Of a DNA stretch of 64,000 bases, positions 1 to 11,840 are shown in pieces. This stretch comes from Acanthosepion lycidas (taxonomy: Eukaryota > Mollusca > Cephalopoda > Sepiida > Sepiidae). How positions within the stretch are numbered: the stretch's first letter is position 1; the number at the start of each line of letters is the position of its first letter. The notes below the pieces were generated by a model, which was not told the origin of the DNA, did not search any database, and saw only the letters and a list, made by a program, of their open reading frames with translations. The stretch spans positions 25,226,316 through 25,290,315 of the forward strand of contig OZ010578.1 in assembly GCA_963932145.1 (NCBI GenBank), read 5' to 3'. The translations under genes were made by a program, and so were the position numbers.

Positions 1-1827
1 CATCACGGGGTATGAGGAACGGAAAATTTAGTTTAATTTTACAATACCAAAAGTTCAAATAAGATTTGTGAGAATAAATTCGTCTTAATGAATTTAAAAC
101 TTAAAATGGGAGATTGATGTTTGTATGTCAGCTAAAATGAGCCTATTTGACTCTTAAAACAGAAGTAACATTTCTTTTTATTTTGCACGTTATAAATTAA
201 CTGATTACACAAAGATGCACTTGATTGTAAATGTTACTATCTACATAATCATACGAGGGCGTACTTAAAGGTTCTCAGCTTAGCTAAGAAGAATGGTCGA
301 AAGCCAATAAACCTACAAGCCATTCCACATATTCCCGCTGCTACTTAACATACTTGTCACGTATTTTCATAAATTTCTTTAAGCGTCACAATTTAAGATT
401 TGCATGTTTCGTCCTCTTTTTGGGGAGAGGTTTAAACTGAGCACTCCGCATCCTATAAGTATGAGTTAATATATATTATTTATATATAATATATATAGTA
501 CAATATAATAAATATATGTAGCATCAGAAATAAATAATAACTATATATAGTATAATACACTTATATATTTACTCAGCAGAGATTGACACTAGAAAATGAC
601 ACATAGGACGAGCTTGCGAACGGTCGAGCTATGGTAATTGACGAGCATGTATCAACTGACATTTGTAGAGGGCAGTATGATAATTTACATACACTTGTCA
701 ATGCATCCAGGTCTGCGATTGCAGAACACCTAATAATAAATGCTTGTGATTCATATTGCTGATTCCCATTTACTTTTTAGTCGATTATACATAATTATAT
801 CTTTTGTCTTCGACTGAACTCTGAAGAGTCAGAAAAGATAACGCGTTATTTTTTTTAATTTGATATTTACGGTGAATAATTTATTATCTACTTATTCTTT
901 TCCCTCTTGTGTATATATATTAGGACATATGATATGTTAATATCTACATAATAATATGTTGTACCCAACATAAACTATTTAATTCATATTTTATATTTTT
1001 AATGAAAGGTAAAAGAAAAAAAATAACGTTCCTACTAAATTATATCTATATAATTTATTAAGGTTGTAACCATATTTTCGTTAATAATTATTCTCTTTGA
1101 TTAGAATATAAGTATTTTGGGGTAATTTCTAACCTTTGCGCCAGGAGGCTTTTCCATTGACGCTGCTATTATTTTGATTACCTTCATTCCTCAGCAATGA
1201 TTGTTGTTTTAAAAAACGATCATTAGAATTTTAATAAAATCTAAATATATGATGATAGTGAATTTATTTATTTTTTCTTAGGAATTTACAAAATATTAAA
1301 CACTATTTATTTATTAGTTTTTTTATTTACAAAATAATGTTCTATTTACAACATTTTAAAAACTAATACAATTAAAACTAATGCAATCCAATATTTAAAA
1401 TTTACCAATTTATAAAGAAATAAATAGGAAAACATTCTTTTAGTCATGAATTTATAAACATTTACTAAATTATTAAAATATGTGAAAACTGTAAGGAAAT
1501 CCTTATTATTTACCGTTTTATAAAGTTCGAATTAGCTGTCAATTAACCGATGTTTTGCCAACCATTTCAACAAACAATATAATAAATAGTGTAAATAAGC
1601 AAGTTGATGAATAGTGTTTATTATTGTTGTTAATTCTCAAGAACAAAGAAAATGGATAATTTCACTTTTATATGCTCAGGTTTTATTAAAATTCTAATCA
1701 TCGCTTTTTAAAATAAACATTGCTGAGAAGCGAAGCTATTAAAATAATAGTTTTTCAAGGGAAAAATTCATTTTGACACGCACGCAAGCAAAGGTTAAAG
1801 GTTACCGATTTTGTTGCTTATTTTCAG
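1..1827. other. AT-rich stretch, presumed intron 2 of gene A
   Basis: No exon or recognisable repeat was found here. The stretch is very AT-rich and has no open frame of note. A TA-rich patch lies at about 465-560. It ends at a pyrimidine-poor but acceptable acceptor (TTTTCAG, 1821-1827), so by position it should be the 3' part of intron 2 of gene A. Exons 1 and 2, expected to resemble those of genes B and C, were looked for and not seen, so they probably lie upstream of the window. Confidence 0.5.
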
Positions 1828-1927
1828 ATGGGTGCGTAATTTGGGGCACAATTTTGCTGAATGTCTTCGACAAGAATTGGAAAAGTCTGTCTTCATGGTG
1901 ATGCAGTCGGGAGATCTAAATCGCCAA
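1828..1927 (+). CDS. Gene A exon 3 (100 nt, phase 2 in, phase 0 out)
   Basis: Acceptor TTTTCAG and donor GTACGT. The first base completes a codon begun in the missing exon 2. It encodes WVRNLGHNFAECLRQELEKS onward to LNRQ and aligns without gaps to gene B exon 3 (same 100 nt), sharing L, H, FA, E, G and R positions. Confidence 0.82.
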
Positions 1928-4111
1928 GTACGTACGAGACTTTTTACAAAATTGATTGTTGGTCGTAATAATAAAAAAAGGAATCTAATGTTAGATCATG
2001 TCATTTTTCAGTGTATGATGTAAGTACATTCATTAGGAAAATAATAACCAATAAGCTTTACTGTTCCAGTTCACAACGCGTATGTTCGAAAATTTGAGGA
2101 GAGCAGCCGACACTATTGCCAGCGGATTGGACTTGACGCAAGATATGCTGGACAAATTCGTTGACGACTTGATGAATGATATTGGTCATCTTGAAGGTAA
2201 CTATAACATTATGTTGGTTATTCCACAATTAAATACAAAATAGCAGCTATTACGTTTTGATTAAAGTTGGTACTTTACGTTGATGCGATTTGCGAGTTTC
2301 AAGCGGCTGCAGGCTAAATCGATATATGGGACATATATTTTTACAGTGGTGTTCACTCTGAACACGGCTCGGGGGCCAGTCAAGGTAGAGTGTAGATTTA
2401 TGAGACGTTCGTACGTGACATTGTAGTGATTGGGGAAGCTGCCTCCTAGGCATCGGTTCCACGAAGCGGTGGTTTGTGGAAAAAAGTTACTTGAGTAAAA
2501 CATTACATCCCATTAGTGGAATATGAAAGGAATAAAGAGGATGCTGAACTACAGCGAAGTGTTTCCTGGACTGAAGCCAAGCGGGGAGGCTTACCACTGT
2601 GGAATCAGCGGCCATGTGTCCGTGAACAAGGCGAACCTTCAAAATTGAATGGGGATGGGCTTACTTTGTTCGAGATTATGGAGGGAGATGACCAAGTACT
2701 CATCTGCGCAGCGGTCCTACGACCACAACCGGTAATGGGACTGATGATTATGCTAATAGATGTTAAAATGCCATGACAATCAAAATTTCGGACTGGTTGT
2801 TATAAATTTGGAAATAGAGAAGCTATAAAAGGTGATAATTTTGTCCATTTCAGGGAAGAAACTTGAACAAATATGTTGTCTGTTTAAATTTCCTGAAATA
2901 CATAAGCTTTTACAAACGTGGCACCAAAAGAAATCATTTTTCAGTTCTTCTTATCTTTACCTGATTCTGAGAGGCGCATCTGCTGTTAAACCTCTTTGGG
3001 GGGACATTTATATAATAGCACTTTATTAGTGATTCTCAGTCGTAATTTAACCATTTTGGATGACAGTATCGTCTAAGAGGCCCGTCTGTGTTAACATGAC
3101 CGGTTGTCATCAAAGTATCTCCAACTCCGATATTTGAATAGAAGGCCAAAAAAATATTCGGCATTTTATTCAGTGGCAATCTTCTTAGATTCCCGATATG
3201 TAATTCGCGACTCGAAATTTGACGTTAATCATGACCAAATACCGACTGTACCGAAAAATAAAACAATTAATTAACAAAAAGCAGCTTAATCGGTACATCA
3301 GTCATCTCTCATCAGAGCTCGGTCGAAGATAAGACATGTGCACAGCCAATAAAAATGACAGCAACAACAACACAGGTAATAATCAGCAATCAATCCTTCT
3401 ACTTCCAGAGAGATGGCTGACAGGACTTAATATAGCTTAATATAACCTTAAGGCGAATATCAGGGTGAATCTCCCGCAGCACAGAGAACATGTCTTGGTT
3501 ATAGCAACGGGCACAGGGCACATTGATGATTGTTATGAAATACTTAAACTTGTAAGAATTTGCCATCAATAACATAACATTTTTCCGTTCTTTTTATCTC
3601 TACTGGCTTCTGAGAGGCGTGAATTCTGTCTGCGGGAATATTTACATAACATCACTTTATCAGTGATTCTCAGTCTTAATGTAAACACTTGCGGTTGACA
3701 GTATGGTCTAAGAGGTCCATCTGTAGTAACCAGAACGGTTGTTGTCAAAGTATCTCCGATTCCAATTTGAATAGAAGGCCAAAGAAAATATTCGTAATTT
3801 TATTCACTGGCAGTTGCATGTTACGTAATTCACGATTCGAAATCTGACTTTAATCGCGGGACAAATACCGACTGTTAAAAATATCCCAAAATATCTATCA
3901 GCTTAAAGATCATCGATTATCAAGACATTTCATTATATTCTAGAAACTCGCAGAATACAGTAACTAAAAGCATGTAATAATGGGATGAATCCTTTAAACG
4001 ATGGTGTTTTCATGCACGTACACACACGCCCCCCACGCCTCCCCACGCCCCCCCCACTCTCACACTCATTATACTTGTATATAATATTTGATTTATAACA
4101 TGTGTAGTTTT

Positions 4112-4155
<44 letters not shown>

Positions 4156-7100
4156 GCATTTATATATGCGTATATAATCCATAGAACAGAACTAGAGTTG
4201 CTGAAAAATTCCTTGTCCGATCTCCTTCCTGAGATCTCACTAAAATCACCAAAAACCGGTTTTTTAAGCGTTTCTGGTCGGACTGAGAAATTCTCAGCAC
4301 CACTTCGTACAATGTATATTGTAAGATATCTTTAAATTAATATATCTATATTATTCATATCGCCTTATGCATCTTATTCGTAAAACACACACACACATTT
4401 ATATAGGTAAATCATTAAATCTACAGTCTAATGATGAAAAACAATTGCTTCATAGTATAAATATTTTAATCTCTTTCATTCTATTTGCACTTAATCTGAT
4501 GAATTACCATTAATCAAGTAAATTGAAATTATATACAATGAATATGCCAGATCAAAACGCTTCTACTCTTCTTCAGAATACATATATATTGGCATGTCCA
4601 CGTATAGATCTTATTTTTTCAATATATGCTTTTTATAAAATTTATCGTGAAAATGAAAAAAGTATCTCGGCGAGAGATAACTTGATGAGTATGAATGTCT
4701 TTCTTTCTTTCTTTCTTTCTTTCTACCTGTCCGTTTTTCAGTATCTATCTATCTATCTATCTATCTATTCTTTTTTAAAAACAATTCTGGCATTTTGTGA
4801 CTCAAAGAAAACGATATAAATCTTTCTATCCGATAATATTCGGTTATTTACCAGTGAAATGATTCAGTGACAACTTTCCTTTTTTATTTTTAAGATACAG
4901 GATTGCTGGATATCGAAATGGACCCAATTTTTCAAGGAATCACAGACAGAGCTCTAGTAATGGTGAGTAAAAATTCCTAATATCCTGTAATGACTATGAT
5001 TGTCGGTGGAGGTTATCTTATGACAACATCCGTCCCCACCATAGATCTCTATATGCAAAGACTGAAAGAAAATCCACAAAGATAATATATACAAAATAAA
5101 TGTTTATATAACACTGTATATACAGAAGAATAAAGTGTTACGTTGGAGGTTCGAGGGTTTAAATGTAAATATCCTATTGCATAATAGAAAAAGAGAGAGA
5201 TATATTGATAGAGAGTGATTATATATAAATGTGTCTGGGGGAATGTAGATATGTGTGTGTAGCGATATCAGTGTCAGCTGATATCTTACTAAAGACCCAC
5301 CTGTAAAGTTTAACATAAATCGCTTTGTTAGTTATATCTCTTGGTAAAGAGGGGTAGCTTAATGGAGTGAATCCCGCAAGAACTAAGTCAAGCGATCCTG
5401 ACGAAGTGGGTCTTGAGTAAAGCCAGATCCTGAGTTCTTGATGAATAACTTTTTAGACATAGCTGATGAGAAAAAGGCCACTGTTCTCTATAAGAAAGTG
5501 GTCGCTAGGAGCAAAAGTCAGAGACCAACACAAAGAGGGGTAAGAGACCGCACATCGCAACATGAAAAGGAAGATACGCCTGCTAGATGGTTCTCTCCTC
5601 AACTTATTTTGCTTCTACATCACCTTTCTACGGTACAAGTTTATAACTGAATAAAATTTGCTACACTCGTCTCATGGATTTTGTTTTGAGGGTAACAATC
5701 TGGCCAAAGATTTACTTTGTAAGCTACAAGCGTTTGACTGGAATTACCGTAGCATTGGAGAAATTGATATAATTAATCGATTCTGATTAAGTCGTTATAG
5801 ACATATCTGTCGAGGCAAGGACATCCGCTTCAAAACTGTCTCTTGGCTTCTGATTGGGCTATGATCAGAGACCTTATATTCTTGTTAGGAACAGATCTTA
5901 TTTCCGATTCGCTCGTTAGACTATGATGTTCGTATCCTGGTTGAGACAGTTTCTGATTAGTAGATCAAAATATGACTTCATGGTTTAGCGATTCTGTATA
6001 TACATCTATTTTTAGAGATGGTAAAATTTTAGTCTTCTTGTTTTTATTTGTTTATTTGTTTTTCTACCACTAAAAGACTAAATGTATTTTACTTACTAAG
6101 CCCAGTATAAAATACATGCTTTGAGCGGGGAAACAAAAATTGGAAAACAGAAAATTGTGATTGACGCTGCATTTAAAATTTTGAAGATTGTATGTGGCAG
6201 AGAAGCAAGAAACCAGAAGAGAGTTCTACAGTCGAATAATTAGAGACAAGAAACTGTAGTAAAATGAGGAGACCGAGTTACCAATCTAGTTATAAGGTTA
6301 AATTCAAGGCACCAATAAGAAGGAAACCTATTTCGAACAACTGCTATGAAAATATTTATAGAAAAGGCAAAGGGAAGGTACGTCATGGTAGTGGGAAAAA
6401 GACTGCAGCCGAGATGCCAAGTTAAGACGAATAACATTAAAAACACTTCTTTGGATTTTTTTAAGAACCTTAAATGATATAGCAGGTATGCCGGACCAGA
6501 TATGACAGTACTATTCCTCCAAGTTAGTCACCTCTGATTTTTGCTATTTTAAAATTTTAAATTACTCTGAAATTACAATTAAAACTACTCTGAAATTACA
6601 ATTAAAACTACTCTGAAATTACAAACAGTATGTTCGATCTTCACTGGGTGCCCCATACTTTCGGACTTGTGCCACATCTAAGCTACACTTAGAAAATCAC
6701 CATAAAGTTTATTTGGTTATATGAGAAAATTGACTGAATAAACTCAACATTTTGGCCAACCCAACATTAGCAGTGAAATTAATAAAAATATACAAAAACA
6801 AGCAGAAATACACCCCAAGAAAAAAATAAAACAAATGTTCACTCTTTTCTTAATAGTTAGTAACCCTTCTACTCATAATGTCACTTACATTCGTTGCACA
6901 TTAAATTAGAATTTTTAATTAATGTTAGGATGACGCTAATAAAATTATTTACTTAATTATAACTGATAACATTAACCTTCCGGATAATGACTAACTGATA
7001 ATAATCTTGATAATGACTGATAATCTTTCAGATAATGACTAACTGATAATAATCTTGATAATGAGTAACTTATAATAATCTTGATAATGGCTGATAATCT

Positions 7101-8599
7101 TTCAGATAATGACTAACTGATAATATTCTTGATAATGACTAACAGATAATATTCTTGATAAAGACTAACTGATAATAATCTTGATAATGACTGATAATCG
7201 TTCTGATAATGACTAACTGATAACGTTCCTGATTAATGCCTAATCATGGACGAAAGTGTGGAATTTACATTGTGCAAAATTGCACAATATCAATGAAAAT
7301 TAGTGAGTAGTTCCGGTTTGCAATCCTTCCCCGTCATTTGAATCGGAGAAGATGTTTCCACCTTTGTTTTAGGTTTAGGATTAGGTTTCCGCTGCCTTCA
7401 ACTCTGAAATCGGAAATTTTATTCAGTAATTATTTTTTTTTTATTCTCCAAATAGCAGTAGATATGTTTAATTATCGTCTGGTTCACATTTCTTCATGAC
7501 CTTTTGAACAGGAGTAGAGGTTTAACCATTGTTCCATGTTTGGATTGGCTTTCCAATTCTTTCTAAAGTCTACTTCAACTCTCTTCTAGTGTCTCTTCCT
7601 GAACTTTGAAAGTTTATTTAGTAATTATTTATTATTTTTCTCCTCAATAGGAGTAGATAGTTTCGCCTATCGTTCGATTCACCTATCGTTCAATTTGCTC
7701 TACTCTCTGGTCTTTTGAACAGGAGTAGAAGTTTATCCCTGATTCCCTGTTTACTCTTTTTTGTAGTTTATTGAGTTTCCAGTTCCTTCTAAAGTATTCT
7801 CATTCTCTTTCACTACCAGCAGCCCCTTGCATCTCAGTAGAATTATCGCCTTGCTTGGGGGTGAATTGATTTAAAAAAAAAGTAAAGATGAAAATTAACT
7901 TGTTTTTTTCTAAATATTAACTACTTAGAGATTCAAAAGTTAAATACATATTTATATTATTTACAATTCTCAGGCTCTCTTCTTCTCTCTATGTCTGTCT
8001 CATTATCTTGCTCTCTCTCTCGCTCTCTTTCTTTGTTGTGTCGGACAAGTGTGTATAAAATGCAAGAGAAAACGAAAGAATTTACGTTAAAAGAAAAACA
8101 AAAAGATGGTTTAAGAATTCTGAAATTCTTCAGCCAGAGGCGAACAATTAATGTGAAAAGCGATATAAAAATGTTAATTGAATAAAATTCACTTTTTTCA
8201 GTTTGAAGAGAAAACGAGAAAGAAACGTGACGTTGGCGTCGTGAATGATAATACAAATGACACTCTTCGCAATATTACTTGGACAATGAGAGGAAGGCAT
8301 CAGGACCTGCAGGACTTTTTCAAATCGCACATAAACATATCAATGGATAAGATCAAGCCACATGTTGATAATATGAAGATCCTTGCACGTAACGTAAGCA
8401 AAAGTTATAAATTTGTTCAAATTGTAACTTACTTCTGTCTCTTTTGAAATCATTGTTCTTTCTTTCTTTATTTGTTTGTTTGTTTGTTTCTTTCTTTCTT
8501 TCTTTCCTGTTTTGTTATATTCTTTTGTCTTTATTTCTTTTTCATTTCTCACTCTATTTCTCCTAATTTTGTTTGTCTTTTTTAAATTCTTCTCACTCA

Positions 8600-8654
<55 letters not shown>

Positions 8655-8835
8655 TGTCTCTGCTTTTAATTTCTGTTTGCTTTCTTTATTTTTCTCATAT
8701 TCTTCTCTCTCCCTTTATGTTCTATTTTATTTTCTTCCTTTTTCTCTCATTTCAATGTTGTCGTTTCTAGATGATCTTTTCTTATTGTTTTTCCTTTTCC
8801 TTTCTCTCATTCTATTCGAATTAATTTTGTTCGTT

Positions 8836-8884
<49 letters not shown>

Positions 8885-8995
8885 TCCTTTCCGTTTTTTT
8901 TTTTCAATTTTATTCGATGGTCTGTATTTCTTTTATATTTCTCATTCTATTTCTGCGAGTTATGCTTGTCTCTTTTAAATTCTCCCCACTCCTTT

Positions 8996-9055
<60 letters not shown>

Positions 9056-9302
9056 TGTTTTCAGTTCGATTTTGTTAAAACTTACCCATTCTCCTTTTTT
9101 CCTTCTTTATTTGCCTCTTTATTCCTTTTTTCAGTTCATCAACAATATAAAATCTGCACAAGTGAGTGTTCTTCAACATGCTATTGAATTTTTCACTCCG
9201 TTCGCCCACAAAATGGGATATACGTACGTGATGTTGATGTCCAAGGCCCAAAGCAGACTGGAAAAAATAACCGAAACGCCTATTCCTGCCATTTATAAAT
9301 AA
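1828..9302 (+). CDS. Gene A: secreted helical protein paralogue, 5'-truncated by window edge
   Basis: Five consecutive coding exons: 1828-1927, 2070-2196, 4895-4962, 8202-8393 and 9135-9302, all with AG/GT borders, in frame throughout and ending at TAA. Introns are 142, 2698, 3239 and 741 bp. The exons encode the last 217 residues. They align exon by exon with gene B on the other strand, with the same lengths for exons 3-6 and the same phases (2 in; then 0, 1, 0, 0). By my hand alignment identity is about 36% in exon 4 (15 of 42) and about 30% in exon 5. The protein looks like a chain of amphipathic helices with a single cysteine (exon 3, AECLRQ) and sequons NDT and NIT in exon 6. The signal peptide exon must lie upstream. 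I do not recognise the family. An exchangeable-apolipoprotein-like or other lipid-binding secreted helical protein is possible, but nothing in the sequence proves it. Confidence 0.85.
2070..2196 (+). CDS. Gene A exon 4 (127 nt, phase 0 in, phase 1 out)
   Basis: Acceptor CTGTTCCAG and donor GTAACT. It encodes FTTRMFENLRRAADTIASGL onward to NDIGHLE plus one base. It matches gene B exon 4 over the same length, with FT.R, L..AA, IA.GL.L, F and D...LE conserved. The separating intron is only 142 bp, much shorter than the 4 kb equivalent in gene B. Confidence 0.88.
2935..3868 (+). repeat. Diverged direct duplication of about 300 bp
   Basis: Two direct copies, about 2935-3250 and 3583-3868, share long stretches, for example TCTGAGAGGCG, the segment from AGTGATTCTCAGTC through the GACAGTAT.GTCTAAGAGG block, TTTGAATAGAAGGCC and ACAAATACCGACTG. 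They are separated by about 330 bp of unrelated sequence. They lie in intron 4 of gene A. They could be short terminal repeats of a degenerate element or a local duplication. No protein domain was recognised between them. Confidence 0.65.
4113..4153. repeat. (TA)n microsatellite
   Basis: Uninterrupted TA dinucleotide run in intron 4 of gene A. The peptide it can encode (YIYIYI) is an artefact of the repeat. Confidence 0.95.
4895..4962 (+). CDS. Gene A exon 5 (68 nt, phase 1 in, phase 0 out)
   Basis: Acceptor after a T-rich tract (TTTTTAAG) and donor GTGAGT. It encodes DTGLLDIEMDPIFQGITDRA then LVM. Gene B exon 5 has the same 68 nt and starts DSGLFHID; D, GL, I, F, I and V are shared. Confidence 0.85.
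6600..6715 (+). mobile_element. tRNA-derived SINE fragment (family 3)
   Basis: Contains the body of a repeat also seen at 24270-24402, 36130-36245 and 49388-49515: a B-box-like GTTCGATCTTCACTGGG followed by a conserved TTCGGACTTGTGCCACATCT tail and a TAAGCT...CTTAG hairpin. The A-box half is degraded here. It lies in intron 5 of gene A. Confidence 0.6.
6955..7235 (+). repeat. GATAATGACTAACT minisatellite
   Basis: Imperfect tandem units built from GATAATGACTAACTGATAAT and CTTGATAATGACTGATAATC recur about six to eight times. This is low-complexity, non-coding sequence in intron 5 of gene A. Confidence 0.85.
7395..7880 (+). repeat. Local duplication with LINE-like 3' tail
   Basis: Two related blocks, about 7400-7575 and 7612-7800, share the TTTAGTAATTATT, AATAG.AGTAGATA, CTTTTGAACAGGAGTAGA and TTCTTTCTAAAGT segments. 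The second runs into CCCCTTGCATC...ATTATCGCCTTGCTTG followed by A's. That 3' signature recurs at 30580-30650, 40880-40940 and 52700-52750. I read it as a retroelement tail with an internal duplication. Confidence 0.5.
8202..8393 (+). CDS. Gene A exon 6 (192 nt, phase 0 both sides)
   Basis: Acceptor CTTTTTTCAG and donor GTAAGC. It encodes 64 residues, from FEEKTRKKRDVGVVNDNTND to VDNMKILARN. Gene B exon 6 is also exactly 64 codons. Both carry an NDTL sequon, a DFF after a charged helix, and a conserved (R/K)PH(I/V)(E/D)N(I/M)K segment near the end. A second sequon (RNITW) is present only in A. Confidence 0.88.
8455..9058. repeat. TTTC-rich polypyrimidine tract with (CTTT)n arrays
   Basis: Three long pure CTTT/TTTC arrays (about 8600-8655, 8838-8882, 8995-9057) separated by related pyrimidine-rich sequence that looks repeated in itself (the phrases TTCTCACTC and TTTAAATTCT recur). 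It fills most of intron 6 of gene A, ending 76 bp before exon 7. Open frames of up to 200 codons here are F/L/S runs forced by the repeat, not genes. Confidence 0.95.
9135..9302 (+). CDS. Gene A exon 7, terminal coding exon
   Basis: Acceptor CCTTTTTTCAG, open to TAA at 9300-9302. It encodes 55 residues starting FINNIKSAQVSVLQHAIEFF. The EFF at residues 18-20 of the exon aligns with EFF at the same place in gene B. The end (TETPIPAIYK) matches gene B's TPEPVI pattern, though B is seven residues longer. Confidence 0.88.
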   Translation, partial: FINNIKSAQVSVLQHAIEFFTPFAHKMGYTYVMLMSKAQSRLEKITETPIPAIYK

Positions 9303-9327
9303 AGAGAAATAACTCATATATGATCAA

Positions 9328-9333
9328 AATAAA
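9328..9333 (+). promoter_or_regulatory. Polyadenylation signal of gene A
   Basis: AATAAA 26 nt after the stop codon, followed by a T-rich stretch (about 9360-9385). Spacing would give a very short 3' UTR. Confidence 0.6.
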
Positions 9334-9885
9334 AGGATGCATATGAATACCGCTAAATTCTCTTTATTTTTTGTATACACTTTTTCACCATTTTGTGAAA
9401 TTTCGCTTTACTTAACTACACATTTATGAAAAATCTAAACTAATACACGTCTTTGTCGCTATAAAAAATGTCATAAAGACGCAATTACCATTAATTTATA
9501 AAGGACAATTTTTACCGTTCCTAACCCTCAAAATAACCTTGCCTCGATATCAAAGTCTACTGTGGCAGACGTAGAAGTTTTAAAATGTAGCAGAGTATTT
9601 GCTTTCTTATTGCATCATAACACCAGACAGTTTTTGTAGACGCTGAAATGGAACTTGAAAAAAAAAAAAAAAAAACATTATTTAGCGACTGTTCGAAGAA
9701 ACAGAATTCAGATTGACCCTTTTCAAAATAGAAACAATGATATGGAATTAGACTGAAAGCAGTGATGGCACAAATCATGAATCCATCATAAAAAATTCAG
9801 GACGCGAAATTAATAAATACTAAACATTTTAAGTACCTCATTGTATGGATCAGTTATAACACATTTAGTATAGGAGATAAGGAAA

Positions 9886-10162
9886 TCTATATAAATAAAG
9901 TAAAGTGAACGTGTGTCCGTTCGTTTTTCGATCTTGGCAAATTGTGGACAATCTGAAGTAACAAGTAACAACTACTATAGTTACACGCGATTAATAATTT
10001 AACAAATAACTCATTTAAAGTTAAATATCCAAGAAAGTGAAAGGTTTAAAAACAGTTCTTTATTAAAGGATTAACTTTAATTTCGCTTTTCGTCGCAGTT
10101 GCAATTGATATCGTTTAATTAAACCTTAATTAAAACTTAAGCGGGGCGAGGTAAGTTGCTCA
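9886..10162 (+). mobile_element. Helitron-like non-autonomous fragment (tentative)
   Basis: Starts TCTATATAAATAAAGTAAAG followed by a GTGTGTCCGTTCG segment and ends near GCGGGGCGAGGTAAGTTGCT. This is the kind of head (TC, TATAWA, GTGTG) and G-rich subterminal motif before CT seen in Helitron-derived elements, and it resembles the better copy at 19336-20127. The expected CTAG terminus reads CTCA here. Low confidence. Confidence 0.35.
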
Positions 10163-11479
10163 TATGTTTTTTTTTTTTCTAGCACTCGTACTGTAACTTA
10201 TTTGAAATATTACATAGTTCAGGTTCCCTAATGTCTTTTAAGAGAGATTTTATGTGAAGGAATCATAGAGAAAATTTAAAAAAATTACCCGCAAAATAAA
10301 TGCAAACTATGGGTATTGGTTGCGTATACGAAGAAAGATTATGCTGAATTAAGGTGTCGAATAAAGATAAAATAATTTTATAATTTCTATATTCTTAGAA
10401 ATTTTGCGTACATAGGGCACTGAAGGTAAAGGACCAAAGGCCTCAAAGCCCTCTGCCTCTTGCCTAAAGTTCGCTTGAGTGCGGTTTTTAGGCTAGTTGA
10501 TAATAAAAATGATTAGAAAGGAAGTTGTGTAATTTATTTTCCTGAAAAATTGTTTTCGTAGAAGGATTTATTAAATTTCAAACGACAGTAACACTGGATG
10601 CTCGGTCAATGTATGTTTCTTTATAAGGAAACGGCTAACATTACCAATGCCATTACCAAAAAATATTGTAAACTTACACCAAACCCATGCACCCTCTCAG
10701 AGATTAATCTTATACGTTTTCGTAACCATTGCAAGCCACGTTACGAAAATGTGATGGTTATTTTATTTTGGGGATCATGCAACGCTCTAATAATTCCCCC
10801 AATAAGTTAATGCCATATTATAGTTGTAAAAACTAATAGAAACCCGAACCTAAATCTCTCATCTGTATTTATTTATGCCCGGCCGTAGTCAGTTAGTATT
10901 AGCATGTGGGTTTGTGCATTTGGGGTTTTAATCCGAACTTGTATCTCCTTCTCGCAGAGCAGTGGGAGACTCTCCTTTTCCATATTTGGTAGAGCACTTA
11001 TATATCTTCTTGTCATCTGGTTATCCTATGTGTACACATCCTTAGGACAGTTTGGTTGACCGTCTGTTTATATCTCTATGCCCAATGATTTTCAGTGATG
11101 TCCGAATCTACAACTGGTGGTTAGGAGTTCACCTTCCAGGTCAACCCTTTGATGCATCTGTTCTTTTTGTTGCTATAATTGCAAAACCTATATTTGCTAT
11201 CTATTAGAACAAGCCCAGTATATACTGGGGTCACCACGGATCAACTCGTCTTAGGAGAATTTTCCTTATTTATAGGGAATTTGATTCGGAAAACCCTGTT
11301 ATGAATAACACTACATGAATGATGATTGCTTCTTCGCTTTACAGAATTTCATAGGAACACTTTATATTCAGACAGAGGAGAAACCTGTACTTTTATTGAC
11401 ATTATTATGGGTATTTTTACTTTGCGTAAAAGCAGTTTATTTGATGTCAGATGTAAGAATTTATTTTCTTCTGATTCTA

Positions 11480-11840
11480 GGTTCCGTGTTCTTTAGGGTG
11501 TGGTCGATCATGGCTTTCCAAAACTTCTTATATATTTAGCTCTTACTAACTTTTGTCTTTTTGCCATCCCCCTCAAAATTTTGCCTTCGATATGTCCAGG
11601 GAATATTAAATTTTCCAAGCCATCAGTCTACATTTGTTGTCCAAGAAGTTTCAGCTGTCTCTGTTATGTTCTGTGCATAAATGTTCTTTATGCTTTCCTT
11701 TTCCCTAATACTTACGTCTTCCTTTGTTCCTCTTGTACTGTCAGCTTCTTTCTGTATAAGCACCTTTCTGTTACTTGCAGTCTTCTCTTCATGTATGAGG
11801 GAAACCTCTTCAACATTATCTGTCATATAGGAGAAGAGGT
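11480..11840 (-). mobile_element. Degenerate LINE 3' end (reverse-transcriptase C-terminus)
   Basis: The reverse strand aligns by eye with the better preserved copies at 60080-60640 and 27590-28120: the GTCGATCATGGCTTTCCA segment, the AAGAAGTTTCAGCTG segment that corresponds to the (R/K)KRQLKFLGH coding motif, and the intervening order are kept. Stops and frameshifts break the frame. Confidence 0.5.

Noticed and set aside
2250..2776. Open frames of 70-86 codons on both strands in gene A intron 4
   Set aside because: No splice borders in a compatible phase and no match to other family exons; exon 4 joins exon 5 in phase across the interval.
8476..9078. Open frame of 200 codons rich in F, L and S
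   Set aside because: It is the translation of TTTC/CTTT microsatellites in intron 6 of gene A; composition is dictated by the repeat.
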